A stretch of 24,393 bases of DNA from a virus: the IMG/VR virus record IMGVR_UViG_3300033153_002341, positions 1-24,393 of that record, one strand, 5' to 3'. The notes below the pieces were generated by a model, which was not told the origin of the DNA, did no database searches, and was given only the letters and a program-made list of their open reading frames with translations. Positions 15,528 through 23,651 of this stretch are shown one piece after another; positions within the stretch are counted from its first letter, which is position 1, and each line of letters begins with the position of its first letter. The position numbers were made by a program, and so were the translations under genes.

Positions 15528-17360
15528 ATGGCAAACGAAATAGACGAGAGTGGCATAAACATCGAGACACTTGCAGAGACGATCGATGCAATTATAAACG
15601 GGACGGTTGATGTCCCAGGACTTAAGGATATATACGGCGATGATATCAGTGTGGATTCAGACACTCCGGATGGACAGCTTGTCAATATTTACGCTCTGGC
15701 AAAACAAGACATCCTGAATCTTATTGTCCAAAGCTATAACTCCAAAGATCCTGACCAGGCGGTCGGCGTAGCCCTTGATGCTGTATGCGAACTATGCGGA
15801 ATATTTAGGAGAGAGGGAACAAGGACTCTTGTTTCTGTAACGGTAGTCACGGACAGGAGCCTTACTCTTGACGGACTTGATACGTCCGATACTCCCTACA
15901 CTGTCTCTGATGCAACCGGTAATGAGTTCGAGCTGATAGCAACAAGCAACCTAACAGCCGGGGATAACATCCTAGCATTTCAGGCCAAAGAAATCGGATC
16001 GATAGAAGTTCTCGCAAACATAATAACCGTAGCTGTGACAATCGTACTCGGTGTTCTTTCTCTTAATAACCCTGCAGCTGCAACCACAGTAGGTATTGAT
16101 GAAGAGACAGACGCAGAGTTAAGAATACGAAGACAGGCAAGTATAGCAGTCCCTTCGCAGGGATATTTGCAAAACCTTCTTGCCGGCATTTTGACCGTTG
16201 TTGGAGTAACATCGGTACAAGTTATTGAAAACGACACATCAACAGGAGAAACAGCTAGACACACAATGACGGCTGTCGGAACTGCTCAACTTGATACTGC
16301 TCAAAAGGTTTTTGGAACCGCTTCCTTATTGCTTGATGGTAATAGTGATTCTGTAACTACTCCTGATTCTGATGACTGGCATTTTGGAACAGAAGATTTT
16401 ACCATTGACAGAAGAGTTCGATTCGCAAGTTTAACAGGAATACAAATCATTGCAGGGCAATACGTTGACGGTACCCATTACTGGTTCGTCCAAAAAGACG
16501 CAGCGCACAAGCTCCACCTAAAGTTCGTTGACGGAACAGCCAAAGGTGATTATATCATGACATCTGCTTGGGCAGGCGTTGCAATTGATACATGGTATCA
16601 TGTGGAATTTGCTAGAAGTGGAGCAGAAGCTTTTATTTTTATTGATGGTATTTCCCAAACTTTAACAGAAACAACAGCCTTCAGCACAAACGACGTCGGA
16701 AACTTGGCGGCAATTCTCACCATTGGAGCACAGAATAGCACAGGGTATTTTAATGGATGGATGGACGAAGGAAGGATAGTTAAGGGCATAGCCATGCATA
16801 ATTCAGATTTCACACCGCCGACTCTTCCTTATAGCGGTTCAGGAAAAACAAGACTCCTTCTGCATTATGATGGAATTGATACATCAACAACAATACTAGA
16901 TACCTCCGACGGACAACCTGCACATTCAATCTGGGTTATTGTTCAGGGAGGGACAGACGCAGAAGTTGCGGAAGTTATATATAATTACAGAAACGCAGGG
17001 TGCGGAATGAAAGGGGACACGGCGGTAAATATTACGCAAGCTGATAGTTCAATTTTTGAGATTCGATTCGACAGGCCAGTAGCCCAAGACTTATATATTG
17101 ATATGGTTTTAGAGGCAAAAAATGCTGGAACAATTGATACAGATTATGTTAAAGAACAAATTGTCGCAAGATATATTTTAGGAGTCAATGAGGTCGCGGA
17201 CTCTTCAGCTGTTTGTGCAATAATTGCGGATATTGATGAAAATTTAGTTGCCTCTGAAATAACTGTATCTGATGATGGGGCTGTAGATGTGGCATTATTA
17301 GAAACAAGCGCAGAAGATAAATATTTTTCAAATGATACGTCAAGGATAACGATAACATGA
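15528..17360 (+). CDS. Baseplate J-like wedge (Mu gp47) with inserted LamG-type domain
   Basis: 610 residues, longer than a typical gp47/J protein. Residues 1-241 and 459-610 form the J family: IYGDDISVDSDTPDGQLVNI, EETDAELRIRRQASIAVPSQ, then QPAHSIWVIVQGGTDAEVAE, YRNAGCGMKGDTAVNITQ and FDRPVAQDLYIDMVL. Residues about 242-458 are a LamG/concanavalin-like module: VFGTASLLLDGNSDSVTTPD, DWHFGTEDFTIDRRVRFASL, TWYHVEFARSGAEAFIFIDG and YFNGWMDEGRIVKGIAMHN. The module interrupts the J domain at the point where the family normally reads NDT...GxPAHS. It would place a sugar-binding fold on the outer wedge. The gene overlaps the next by ATGA. Confidence 0.88.
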   Translation: MANEIDESGINIETLAETIDAIINGTVDVPGLKDIYGDDISVDSDTPDGQLVNIYALAKQDILNLIVQSYNSKDPDQAVGVALDAVCELCGIFRREGTRTLVSVTVVTDRSLTLDGLDTSDTPYTVSDATGNEFELIATSNLTAGDNILAFQAKEIGSIEVLANIITVAVTIVLGVLSLNNPAAATTVGIDEETDAELRIRRQASIAVPSQGYLQNLLAGILTVVGVTSVQVIENDTSTGETARHTMTAVGTAQLDTAQKVFGTASLLLDGNSDSVTTPDSDDWHFGTEDFTIDRRVRFASLTGIQIIAGQYVDGTHYWFVQKDAAHKLHLKFVDGTAKGDYIMTSAWAGVAIDTWYHVEFARSGAEAFIFIDGISQTLTETTAFSTNDVGNLAAILTIGAQNSTGYFNGWMDEGRIVKGIAMHNSDFTPPTLPYSGSGKTRLLLHYDGIDTSTTILDTSDGQPAHSIWVIVQGGTDAEVAEVIYNYRNAGCGMKGDTAVNITQADSSIFEIRFDRPVAQDLYIDMVLEAKNAGTIDTDYVKEQIVARYILGVNEVADSSAVCAIIADIDENLVASEITVSDDGAVDVALLETSAEDKYFSNDTSRITIT

Positions 17361-17965
17361 TAGATCCGGAAATCTTAAAATATTACGCCGATCTCTTAAT
17401 CGTTCAATATAATAACCTAGCCAAAGCCAGGGGGAACGTCGAGCTTATGGTCAATCAGGCCACATGTGACGGATTAGCCCAAGATGAAAATTTATCTTTT
17501 ACTTTGGCAGATGCAATCGGAGCACAGCTTGACATATTAGGTAGGATCGTAGGAGTACCCAGAAACGTCCAGGGTCTTATCATTGGAAGGACTTATTATA
17601 ATTTTACGACCTATTTGTCCCCAGCGAGCAACGGGTTCGCGTCTTATGCCGATGCCGTTTATCCTTCTGATATTTTATGGCTGAGATATTCTGATATTAC
17701 AAACGCTTCGTATACACTTTTAGATTCAGAGATGAGAACTTTAATTGCTTTAAAGATAGCATTAAATACAAGAAATTCAAGCACAAAAGATATAAATGAT
17801 ATATTATGGGAATTTTTTGGATCAGACGTCGAGTTTATTGATAACCAAGACATGACAATCACGTACAACATATCGACAGACATCCAGCAAGTAATGGAGA
17901 TCGCTGTATTTTTAGAATTTTTACCAAAACCAATGGGAGTTTCAAAAACTGTAAATTATGTCTAA
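17357..17965 (+). CDS. Baseplate protein, Mu gp48 / DUF2612-like
   Basis: 202 residues, start on the overlapping ATGA. LADAIGAQLDILGRIVGVPR at about residues 54-73 and LLDSEMRTLIALKIALNTRN further on are typical of DUF2612, with STKDINDILWEFFGSDVEF and FLPKPMGVSKTVNYV closing the protein. Such proteins are the last wedge subunit and attach the fibres. It lies between the J wedge and the fibre gene, which fits that role. Confidence 0.82.
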   Translation: MIDPEILKYYADLLIVQYNNLAKARGNVELMVNQATCDGLAQDENLSFTLADAIGAQLDILGRIVGVPRNVQGLIIGRTYYNFTTYLSPASNGFASYADAVYPSDILWLRYSDITNASYTLLDSEMRTLIALKIALNTRNSSTKDINDILWEFFGSDVEFIDNQDMTITYNISTDIQQVMEIAVFLEFLPKPMGVSKTVNYV

Positions 17966-17976
17966 GGAGATAAAAA

Positions 17977-18909
17977 ATGTCTAAACTGACAAGAGTTTTG
18001 CAAAAACAATTTGGGATAAATGGGGTATCAACAGATTTCGGAAAATTCGGATCATTAGCTGCAGGCTCTGCTGCAACAACAAAGGATCCTGCTCTTATTC
18101 AGTCTTTGGCTGAATTTGAATTAGGATGGGATGATGGTGTTATTGCAACAAATAGGCCGGCAATGGAGGATCGCAACGGCCTAGATTTACTAATGTTTAG
18201 ACAGCTTGCTTACATCTTCCAAGAGGGCTTATGCGAGTATGATTCCTCGACGGAATACCATCAATTCTCAGTAGTTAAGAAAACAGGGACATATGAGCTA
18301 TACGGATCAATAATAAACACAAACACAGGTAACGCTTTGCCTTCTCAGGTGGATGACGCAAACTGGAAATATCTCGGAACGTTAGAGAATCTAGTACAAT
18401 CAAGATATATGGTAGGCCAAGAGGTTTCTCTTGATTACGAACCGAGTGCCGGGGATTTGACAGACAACAGGATACTCCACTCAGATGGGTCGGCCATATC
18501 CAGGACAACATATGCGGATCTATTCGCCAAAGTTGGTGTTATCCATGGTCAAGGAGACGGGGCGACAACTTTTAACCTCCCTGACAAAAGAGGACAAGTC
18601 TCTCGCGGCTGGGACGACGGCGCAGGAGTTGATCCGGATGCTGGAAGTCGAACTGCTGATGCCACGGGGGGTGTGACGGGAGATGAAGTTGGATCCGTTC
18701 AAAATGATGAACTTAAGAACCATGATCATCCAGTAGTGTTTCCTTCTACCGGAAGTACAGGATTAGGTACTTTTGAAGAAGGTGCAACCGCTCCAAATTA
18801 TGAAATGCCCTCTGGAAATTCTGGTACATATTCAGGAGATACAGGAGAATCAGGCGGAAATGAAACAAGACCGAAAAACAAATATGTTTGGATCGGGATA
18901 GCTTATTAA
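17977..18909 (+). CDS. Tail fibre with C-terminal collar domain
   Basis: 310 residues, ATG after AAGGAG. The N-terminal half (DFGKFGSLAAGSAATTKDPA, SLAEFELGWDDGVIATN, CEYDSSTEYHQFSVVKK) resembles the baseplate-binding part of phage fibres, including a small beta module around NALPSQVDDANWKYLG. Residues about 160-310 are a tail collar domain: RILHSDGSAISRTTYADLFA, GATTFNLPDKRGQVSRGWDD, LKNHDHPVVF and the final PKNKYVWIGIAY. It is probably the receptor-binding short fibre. A second, more distant collar-like domain occurs at the end of the spike. Confidence 0.8.
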   Translation: MSKLTRVLQKQFGINGVSTDFGKFGSLAAGSAATTKDPALIQSLAEFELGWDDGVIATNRPAMEDRNGLDLLMFRQLAYIFQEGLCEYDSSTEYHQFSVVKKTGTYELYGSIINTNTGNALPSQVDDANWKYLGTLENLVQSRYMVGQEVSLDYEPSAGDLTDNRILHSDGSAISRTTYADLFAKVGVIHGQGDGATTFNLPDKRGQVSRGWDDGAGVDPDAGSRTADATGGVTGDEVGSVQNDELKNHDHPVVFPSTGSTGLGTFEEGATAPNYEMPSGNSGTYSGDTGESGGNETRPKNKYVWIGIAY

Positions 18910-18923
18910 GGAAAGGTTTAATT

Positions 18924-19289
18924 ATGGATCGATGTACTTATGATATTTGTATTAAGCAAGGTGCTAATTTTTATCAGCAATTTTATATTGTTGATGAAGT
19001 GGATGGTGTGGAAGTTCCAACAGATTTAACGGATTATACTGTTGAAATGCAAATAAGAAGAACGGTAGAAAACTCAACGATCTTTGCAACTTATTCCACT
19101 GCTAATGGATTGATAACTCTCGATGAGTCTAATGGAATTATTACGATTAATGTTCCAGCTGCAACAACCGCAGCATATCAATATGATTTCGAGGGAGTTT
19201 ATGATATAGAAATTACTGCTCCTATTACTGGGTTTGTGGAAAGGGTTCTTCAAGGTAAGTTGATCGTTGACGGAGAGGTAACGCGATGA
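18924..19289 (+). CDS. Small tail-associated beta-sandwich protein
   Basis: 121 residues. ATG 18924 has AAGGAAAGG (18908-18916) 7 nt upstream, so the in-frame ATG at 18888, which overlaps the fibre gene, is rejected. The sequence DICIKQGANFYQQFYIVDEV, TDYTVEMQIRRTVENSTIFA and YQYDFEGVYDIEITAPITGF looks like the beta-sandwich proteins that follow fibre genes in many phages, similar in layout to baseplate upper proteins (BppU-like). No enzyme motif is seen. It overlaps the next gene by ATGA. Confidence 0.68.
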   Translation: MDRCTYDICIKQGANFYQQFYIVDEVDGVEVPTDLTDYTVEMQIRRTVENSTIFATYSTANGLITLDESNGIITINVPAATTAAYQYDFEGVYDIEITAPITGFVERVLQGKLIVDGEVTR

Positions 19290-19594
19290 GTATAAAAATT
19301 ATTAAATCGTGTAATAGGCCTGTTAAAATTGTTAGGACAACAGGCATTATTAAAATTGTATCAACGAAACAAACATCGGCTATTTTTGTTCCTTTTTCGT
19401 TCACTGCAACTGATGGACAAACAGTATTTCCTTTGCCCTCTGCTGCAAAATCAGGAGGGCTTTTTATGGTATCAATTAACGGCGCGCCTCAAGACCAAGA
19501 GGGTGGAGATTACACCGTATCAGGTGTTACTCTAACTTTCGATGAAGGACTTGATACAAACGACAAGGTATATGGAGCTTATGAACAAGCATAA
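19286..19594 (+). CDS. Small fibre-like protein
   Basis: 102 residues, ATGA overlap with the previous gene. The last 65 residues (FSFTATDGQTVFPLPSAAKS, GLFMVSINGAPQDQEGGDYT, LTFDEGLDTNDKVYGAYEQA) form a small beta module found in many phage tail proteins. The first 30 residues are basic. It overlaps the next gene by 14 nt. It is probably a tail tip or fibre-associated subunit, on context only. Confidence 0.62.
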   Translation: MSIKIIKSCNRPVKIVRTTGIIKIVSTKQTSAIFVPFSFTATDGQTVFPLPSAAKSGGLFMVSINGAPQDQEGGDYTVSGVTLTFDEGLDTNDKVYGAYEQA

Positions 19595-22370
19595 AATAAT
19601 TCAATTCACATTAATATTTTTATTAATCCCCGTTATTTGTTTTGCTCGGACTAAAACTCCCTCAAAAGATGTAACTGTATCGGATGCAGGAGGATATTTT
19701 TCATCCACTGACGTTGAAGGTGTTCTCCAAGAAATAGGAGCAGGCGCAGGAACAGGCCAATCAAATACAGCTTCGAATACCGGATCAGTTGGAGTTGGTC
19801 TTTCTAAACAAAAGACGGGTGTTGACCTTGAGTTCTATAAAATATTTTCTGAAAACAATATATTGACAGCAATTTTATCGGGTACAGATTATTTTTCATT
19901 GACAGTTAATGAAGGAAATATTAGCCATGATGCAATAGCCGATGTCTCCGCAGAAGATCATCAAGATTTAGTAACGGTAGACGTAAACGCAGACACTCTT
20001 CTTAGTCTTACAAATCAAGAGCTAGGATTAGACACTCAATTAGCAAATAAAGTCTTTGCCGGCCCCGCAGCAGGAGGAGCAGCAATCCCATCCTTTCGGG
20101 ATATTGTAGATAATGACATCCCTGATACAATAACAGTCTCAAATTATGTGAGAAAAAGTATGTGGACAGATCATGATAATTATCCTGATGCGTGTTCTGC
20201 CGGACAAGCAGTGACAGGACTAGGTGATACTTTAGCTTGTGCTACGTTCTGGGACGCATTAACGGATATGACCTTGGCAGATGGGTCTATCTATATAGGT
20301 GACGTGAGTAATAATCCTGTGGCTCAAGTAATGACAGGAGATATTACAATAACCAATGGGGGTGTCACATCAATAGGTGTAGATAAAATAAAGGATACTA
20401 TGCCCGATTGGGGCACAGGAGCAGGGCAGATAGATTCTGATGATATACCAGACCATAATAGCCATTCCGTTAGGGATACTTTTGTACACATAATTAATAG
20501 AGGAAAGGCCGAAGCCATAACAATAACTTTAACGGGTGGCTTAGGTATTAGTTGGACAACCGGAGAAATTTACGATGAAACAACAAATTCTTTTATAGCA
20601 ACAGAAGCAGGGAGTGGGAATTTAACAAATACAGCAGAAAATTATTTAAAATGGGTGTCGGGTACAACATTAACTATATCCACAACATCAACTAGTGGGG
20701 ATGAGATTCTTATTTCTCCATTTTCAGTTTATGATGGAAATATAAACGGGTATAGAGAAACAACTCTAATGGATGCAACGCAAGCCAATACTCGTCGGGG
20801 ATTAAGAGCAATATACCCTACTTTTATTGATAGTGGAATGAGCGTACATGAGGATACAGATGTTACAAATGCTTTAGATGTAACAATGGATGCAGGCGTA
20901 TTTTGGAAAGATGCGATTGAGAAAAAAACACCCGTCGAAATTAAGTCACGGACAACTGCTATGGTAAGGAATTTTCATACAGCTAGTGTTTGGGATAGTG
21001 ATACAAACGCACAGATTGAAACAACCAATTACGACAATGGGACGGGTTTAACAGCAATACCAGCTAATAAATATGTCAAAGCTAAGTTCATTTTTATGAA
21101 TGGTAAAATTGGATTTGTTTATCCTCGTGCTTATTTTAATAATGTTGCAGATGCTCTTGACGCAGCGTTACCAGCAAGTCCACTCGGATTAGCTTCCGTG
21201 CCAGTTTTAACAGGAGTTGTTTACAAGCAAGGAGCTGCCAATTTTACAGCAGCAGTTTGGACTGATGAAAGGGTAGGTATAGCAGAGGGTACAGGCGGAT
21301 TAGTAACTGACCATGACCAGTTAGGAAGTCTTGCATGGACAATTTCAAAACATACAAGTACAGCGTTAGCGATTGCAGGATTTGATGGCGCAGGAGCAGC
21401 GTCAGAATATACGACGACAGGTTCAGGGACAGTTTTAGCTTTGGCGACTTCTCCGACTTTGGTGACTCCGGCATTAGGCACTCCGGCATCAGGTGTAATG
21501 ACTAATGTTACGGGTACAGCATCGGGGTTGACGGCAGGAGCGGTAACAAACGCAACGCTTACAACAGCCCTTACAGTAAATACAGGGACGCTTGAACTTA
21601 AAGGTAACGCAGCAAATAACTCTGTTCTGACGGTTGGAGCAGGGGCGGTGTCAGTTTCAGGGGCTAATACGGGGGATAACACAGTAGCCACTTCAGGAGA
21701 TGCGGCCGTTGACTTTTTTGGAGCAGGTGTAAGTGCGGTAACAGATGCTACGGCTTGCACAGAGATAGAAGGGAATTTACTTACTATTGATACAGCAGTA
21801 CTTAAAGTAAGCGGAACAAAAGCTAACTTAGAAACTGCTATAAGTGATGTAGCAGATTTTGCAGAGGCAGACGGTGATGCGTATACGGGGGTGCATAATT
21901 TTAGCGGAGCAACATCTTTAGAAATACCGCAAAACAAAACAGCTTCAACGAGTGGACATATAACTACAGATGACACGAGTGGACAGTTTAGATATGGGGC
22001 TAATGATGTTCAGAGGGTTTTAAGTCCTTTATATTCACCTTCTGCCATATTAGAAAATGTTGCAGCAGCAGATGATGGTGTGCCTTTAGGAAGTAAAAAG
22101 TATGCTAGGACGATAACACAAGTGGGGTGTAGGTGTATTGGTACTTGCACAACAAAAGCAGAGTTTTCATTTTCTGATTCAGCCGCCAATGCTTTTACGT
22201 TAGCAGCAACTCCTACTTGTGCGACAACGGGAGCAATAACTTATCAAAATGTAACAAATGGTGGAGCTTTAGTAGCAGGAGAGGGGATGTTATTTAATGT
22301 TACCAATGCAGTAAGTCCAGAAACTGATTGGTACGAAATTGTGTGGACGGAAACAATAACCGCAGATTAA
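19581..22370 (+). CDS. Long tail-fibre-like protein with a Sec signal peptide
   Basis: 929 residues from ATG 19581. It starts with a Lys/His n-region, the hydrophobic run IIQFTLIFLLIPVICFA and a likely cleavage before RTKTP, a Sec-type signal peptide that is unexpected in a virion fibre. Upstream ATGs at 19542 and 19572 would add residues that spoil the signal. The rest is fibre-like: SDAGGYFSSTDVEGVLQEIG, AEDHQDLVTVDVN, TQANTRRGLRAIYPTFIDSG and DVTMDAGVFWKDAIEKK in the middle, Gly/Thr/Ala repeats such as LVTPALGTPASGVMTN at about residues 630-720, and a C-terminal Cys-containing beta domain (VGCRCIGTCTTKAEFSFSD). The binding site is weak and close. Its role in adsorption is inferred. Confidence 0.75.
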   Translation: MNKHKIIQFTLIFLLIPVICFARTKTPSKDVTVSDAGGYFSSTDVEGVLQEIGAGAGTGQSNTASNTGSVGVGLSKQKTGVDLEFYKIFSENNILTAILSGTDYFSLTVNEGNISHDAIADVSAEDHQDLVTVDVNADTLLSLTNQELGLDTQLANKVFAGPAAGGAAIPSFRDIVDNDIPDTITVSNYVRKSMWTDHDNYPDACSAGQAVTGLGDTLACATFWDALTDMTLADGSIYIGDVSNNPVAQVMTGDITITNGGVTSIGVDKIKDTMPDWGTGAGQIDSDDIPDHNSHSVRDTFVHIINRGKAEAITITLTGGLGISWTTGEIYDETTNSFIATEAGSGNLTNTAENYLKWVSGTTLTISTTSTSGDEILISPFSVYDGNINGYRETTLMDATQANTRRGLRAIYPTFIDSGMSVHEDTDVTNALDVTMDAGVFWKDAIEKKTPVEIKSRTTAMVRNFHTASVWDSDTNAQIETTNYDNGTGLTAIPANKYVKAKFIFMNGKIGFVYPRAYFNNVADALDAALPASPLGLASVPVLTGVVYKQGAANFTAAVWTDERVGIAEGTGGLVTDHDQLGSLAWTISKHTSTALAIAGFDGAGAASEYTTTGSGTVLALATSPTLVTPALGTPASGVMTNVTGTASGLTAGAVTNATLTTALTVNTGTLELKGNAANNSVLTVGAGAVSVSGANTGDNTVATSGDAAVDFFGAGVSAVTDATACTEIEGNLLTIDTAVLKVSGTKANLETAISDVADFAEADGDAYTGVHNFSGATSLEIPQNKTASTSGHITTDDTSGQFRYGANDVQRVLSPLYSPSAILENVAAADDGVPLGSKKYARTITQVGCRCIGTCTTKAEFSFSDSAANAFTLAATPTCATTGAITYQNVTNGGALVAGEGMLFNVTNAVSPETDWYEIVWTETITAD

Positions 22371-22380
22371 AGGAGCAGAC

Positions 22381-22890
22381 ATGAAAAGATTAGGATTAGT
22401 ATTAGCAATTATGATGATTACAGGAGTGGCGCAGGCTAAAATTATTGGTGAAGTAATTGGTCAAGAGTTAACAGAAGATAAATTTATTAAAATAAGTACA
22501 AAATTTATTGATGACAAAGATACTACTGATAAAACAGACGATGAACAAGTGGGAACAATAGATTATAGACTTTGGAATCCTTTAAGATTTGAAAATAAAA
22601 CATCAAAAGAAATAATTGATATAGTTAAGAACGACTTGGAAAAAAAGATAAAAGGAAATACTATTTATCAATATATGAAAAATAAAGGAGGTAACCCTTT
22701 AACTTTATTAAGAAAAGAAAAAGCACAAAATATTTTTGAGGGTTTATCTAAAATTAGTATTAAACTTGAACAAATTAATTTAAAAACCAAGATGGATATA
22801 GACGGAGACGGTTATTGTGAAGAAGAATGGACTATTAAACCTAACGGTACTGAGTCTAGGGTTTCTATTACTCCTGGTTCCTGCGACTAA
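22381..22890 (+). CDS. Secreted protein of unknown function
   Basis: 169 residues, ATG after AAAGGAG. The first 19 residues, MKRLGLVLAIMMITGVAQA, form a clear Sec signal with an A-x-A type site. The mature part is hydrophilic and Lys-rich: VIGQELTEDKFIKISTKFID, SKEIIDIVKNDLEKKIKG, and near the end DIDGDGYCEEEWTIKPNGTE, a calcium-loop-like Asp pattern. No family is recognised. It follows the long fibre after 10 nt and its last 74 nt overlap the next gene in another frame. It is more A/T-rich than the baseplate genes. Confidence 0.65.
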   Translation: MKRLGLVLAIMMITGVAQAKIIGEVIGQELTEDKFIKISTKFIDDKDTTDKTDDEQVGTIDYRLWNPLRFENKTSKEIIDIVKNDLEKKIKGNTIYQYMKNKGGNPLTLLRKEKAQNIFEGLSKISIKLEQINLKTKMDIDGDGYCEEEWTIKPNGTESRVSITPGSCD

Positions 22891-23512
22891 TTCAGCAATA
22901 GTAGAAGACGCTCACGGTACTGCAAATGCTTCAACAGCTTCTGTTACAGTTGCAGATAATAGTAATAGAATTTTAGTTGCTACGTGGGCAGCAGGTAACT
23001 GGAATGATTCAAATGCTTGTACTTATAATAGTGTAAGTATGACTATTGATGCAGAACAGCAATCTAGCTATGACGATTTTGGGGTTTCTTCTCTGGTTGC
23101 ACCTGATACTGGTACGCATACTTTAGCCTGTGGGGATACTAGTGAAGAAAATGGAATAACTTGGGTAGTAGTTTATAATGCTGAACAGTCAAACGCAGAA
23201 GGAATTAATACTTGTTATATATCTGCAGGAGGTTCTTTTACTTGTACTCCTGTGACTGTTTCGAGTGGCAGTATGCTAGTTGGAGGATATAAACATGACA
23301 GAGATTCAGGGGCGAGTGTTGCAGCTGGCGCAGGTCTAACTATTTTATCGTCAGGAGAGGCTACTTCACATAGTGCTTATGGGATAGGGGCAACTGTTTT
23401 TTCAATGAGTGGAATTTCTAGTAATGGTCCGAAGAGACAAGCTGCTGCTTCCTATAAAGAAGCAGGAGCACCACCAGCAGGCCGAACCCGAAGGATGTTT
23501 GTATCACAATGA
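22817..23512 (+). CDS. Secreted beta-rich protein with an overlapping signal peptide
   Basis: 231 residues from GTG 22817, with GGAG (22804-22807) 9 nt upstream and a stop in the same frame at 22799, so this is the only reasonable start. The first residues (KKNGLLNLTVLSLGFLLLLV, then PATNSA) give a strong signal peptide although they are read out of frame with the previous gene. The mature part, ADNSNRILVATWAAGNWNDS, LVAPDTGTHTLACGDTSEEN, CYISAGGSFTCTPVTVSSGS, is a beta-sandwich domain like those in phage and bacterial surface proteins. The C-terminus ends in a basic PPAGRTRRMFVSQ. Function is unknown; attachment or surface roles are possible. Confidence 0.6.
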   Translation: MKKNGLLNLTVLSLGFLLLLVPATNSAIVEDAHGTANASTASVTVADNSNRILVATWAAGNWNDSNACTYNSVSMTIDAEQQSSYDDFGVSSLVAPDTGTHTLACGDTSEENGITWVVVYNAEQSNAEGINTCYISAGGSFTCTPVTVSSGSMLVGGYKHDRDSGASVAAGAGLTILSSGEATSHSAYGIGATVFSMSGISSNGPKRQAAASYKEAGAPPAGRTRRMFVSQ

Positions 23513-23622
23513 TAATCACCTGCCCTTCATGCGGAGTACAAGGCGAATACGAAGAGGGACATAGTTGCTGGATTTGCAGAGCGTGCGGAAAATTAATAAT
23601 CGAAACTAACAAAGGAAAATGA
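23509..23622 (+). CDS. Small 37-aa zinc ribbon protein
   Basis: ATG 23509 overlaps the previous stop as ATGA. The product has MIITCPSCG near the start and GHSCWICRACGKLI later, giving Cys5, Cys8, Cys20, Cys23 and Cys26, enough for one zinc site. Such small ribbons are common among phage and bacterial accessory genes and often bind nucleic acid or protein, but nothing here shows a partner. Confidence 0.6.
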   Translation: MIITCPSCGVQGEYEEGHSCWICRACGKLIIETNKGK

Positions 23623-23624
23623 CC

Positions 23625-23651
23625 ATGGCGAGTAAAGGTTCATTATGCTAA
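23625..23651 (+). pseudogene. Remnant 5' end of a small basic gene, split by the HNH gene
   Basis: ATG 23625 has an excellent site (AAAGGA 23611-23616, 8 nt away) but encodes only MASKGSLC before TAA 23649-23651. The gene after the HNH starts MSNVKGSC and goes on for 33 residues. The shared KGS-C pattern suggests the short ORF is the old start of that gene, cut off by the insertion. The reading is inferred, and a chance short ORF remains possible. Confidence 0.35.

Noticed and set aside
18888-18923. Earlier in-frame ATG for the 121-aa protein
   Set aside because: It is inside the end of the fibre gene with no binding site; ATG 18924 follows AAGGAAAGG.
21221-21976. Long open frame of 251 codons on the minus strand
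   Set aside because: It mirrors the Ala/Thr/Gly repeats of the fibre gene on the plus strand, which lack stops in reverse; no binding site or family pattern.
16251-23512. Diversity-generating retroelement or CRISPR array
   Set aside because: No reverse transcriptase, template repeat or regular direct repeats were seen; fibre repeats are protein-level Gly/Thr/Ala repeats, not spacer arrays.
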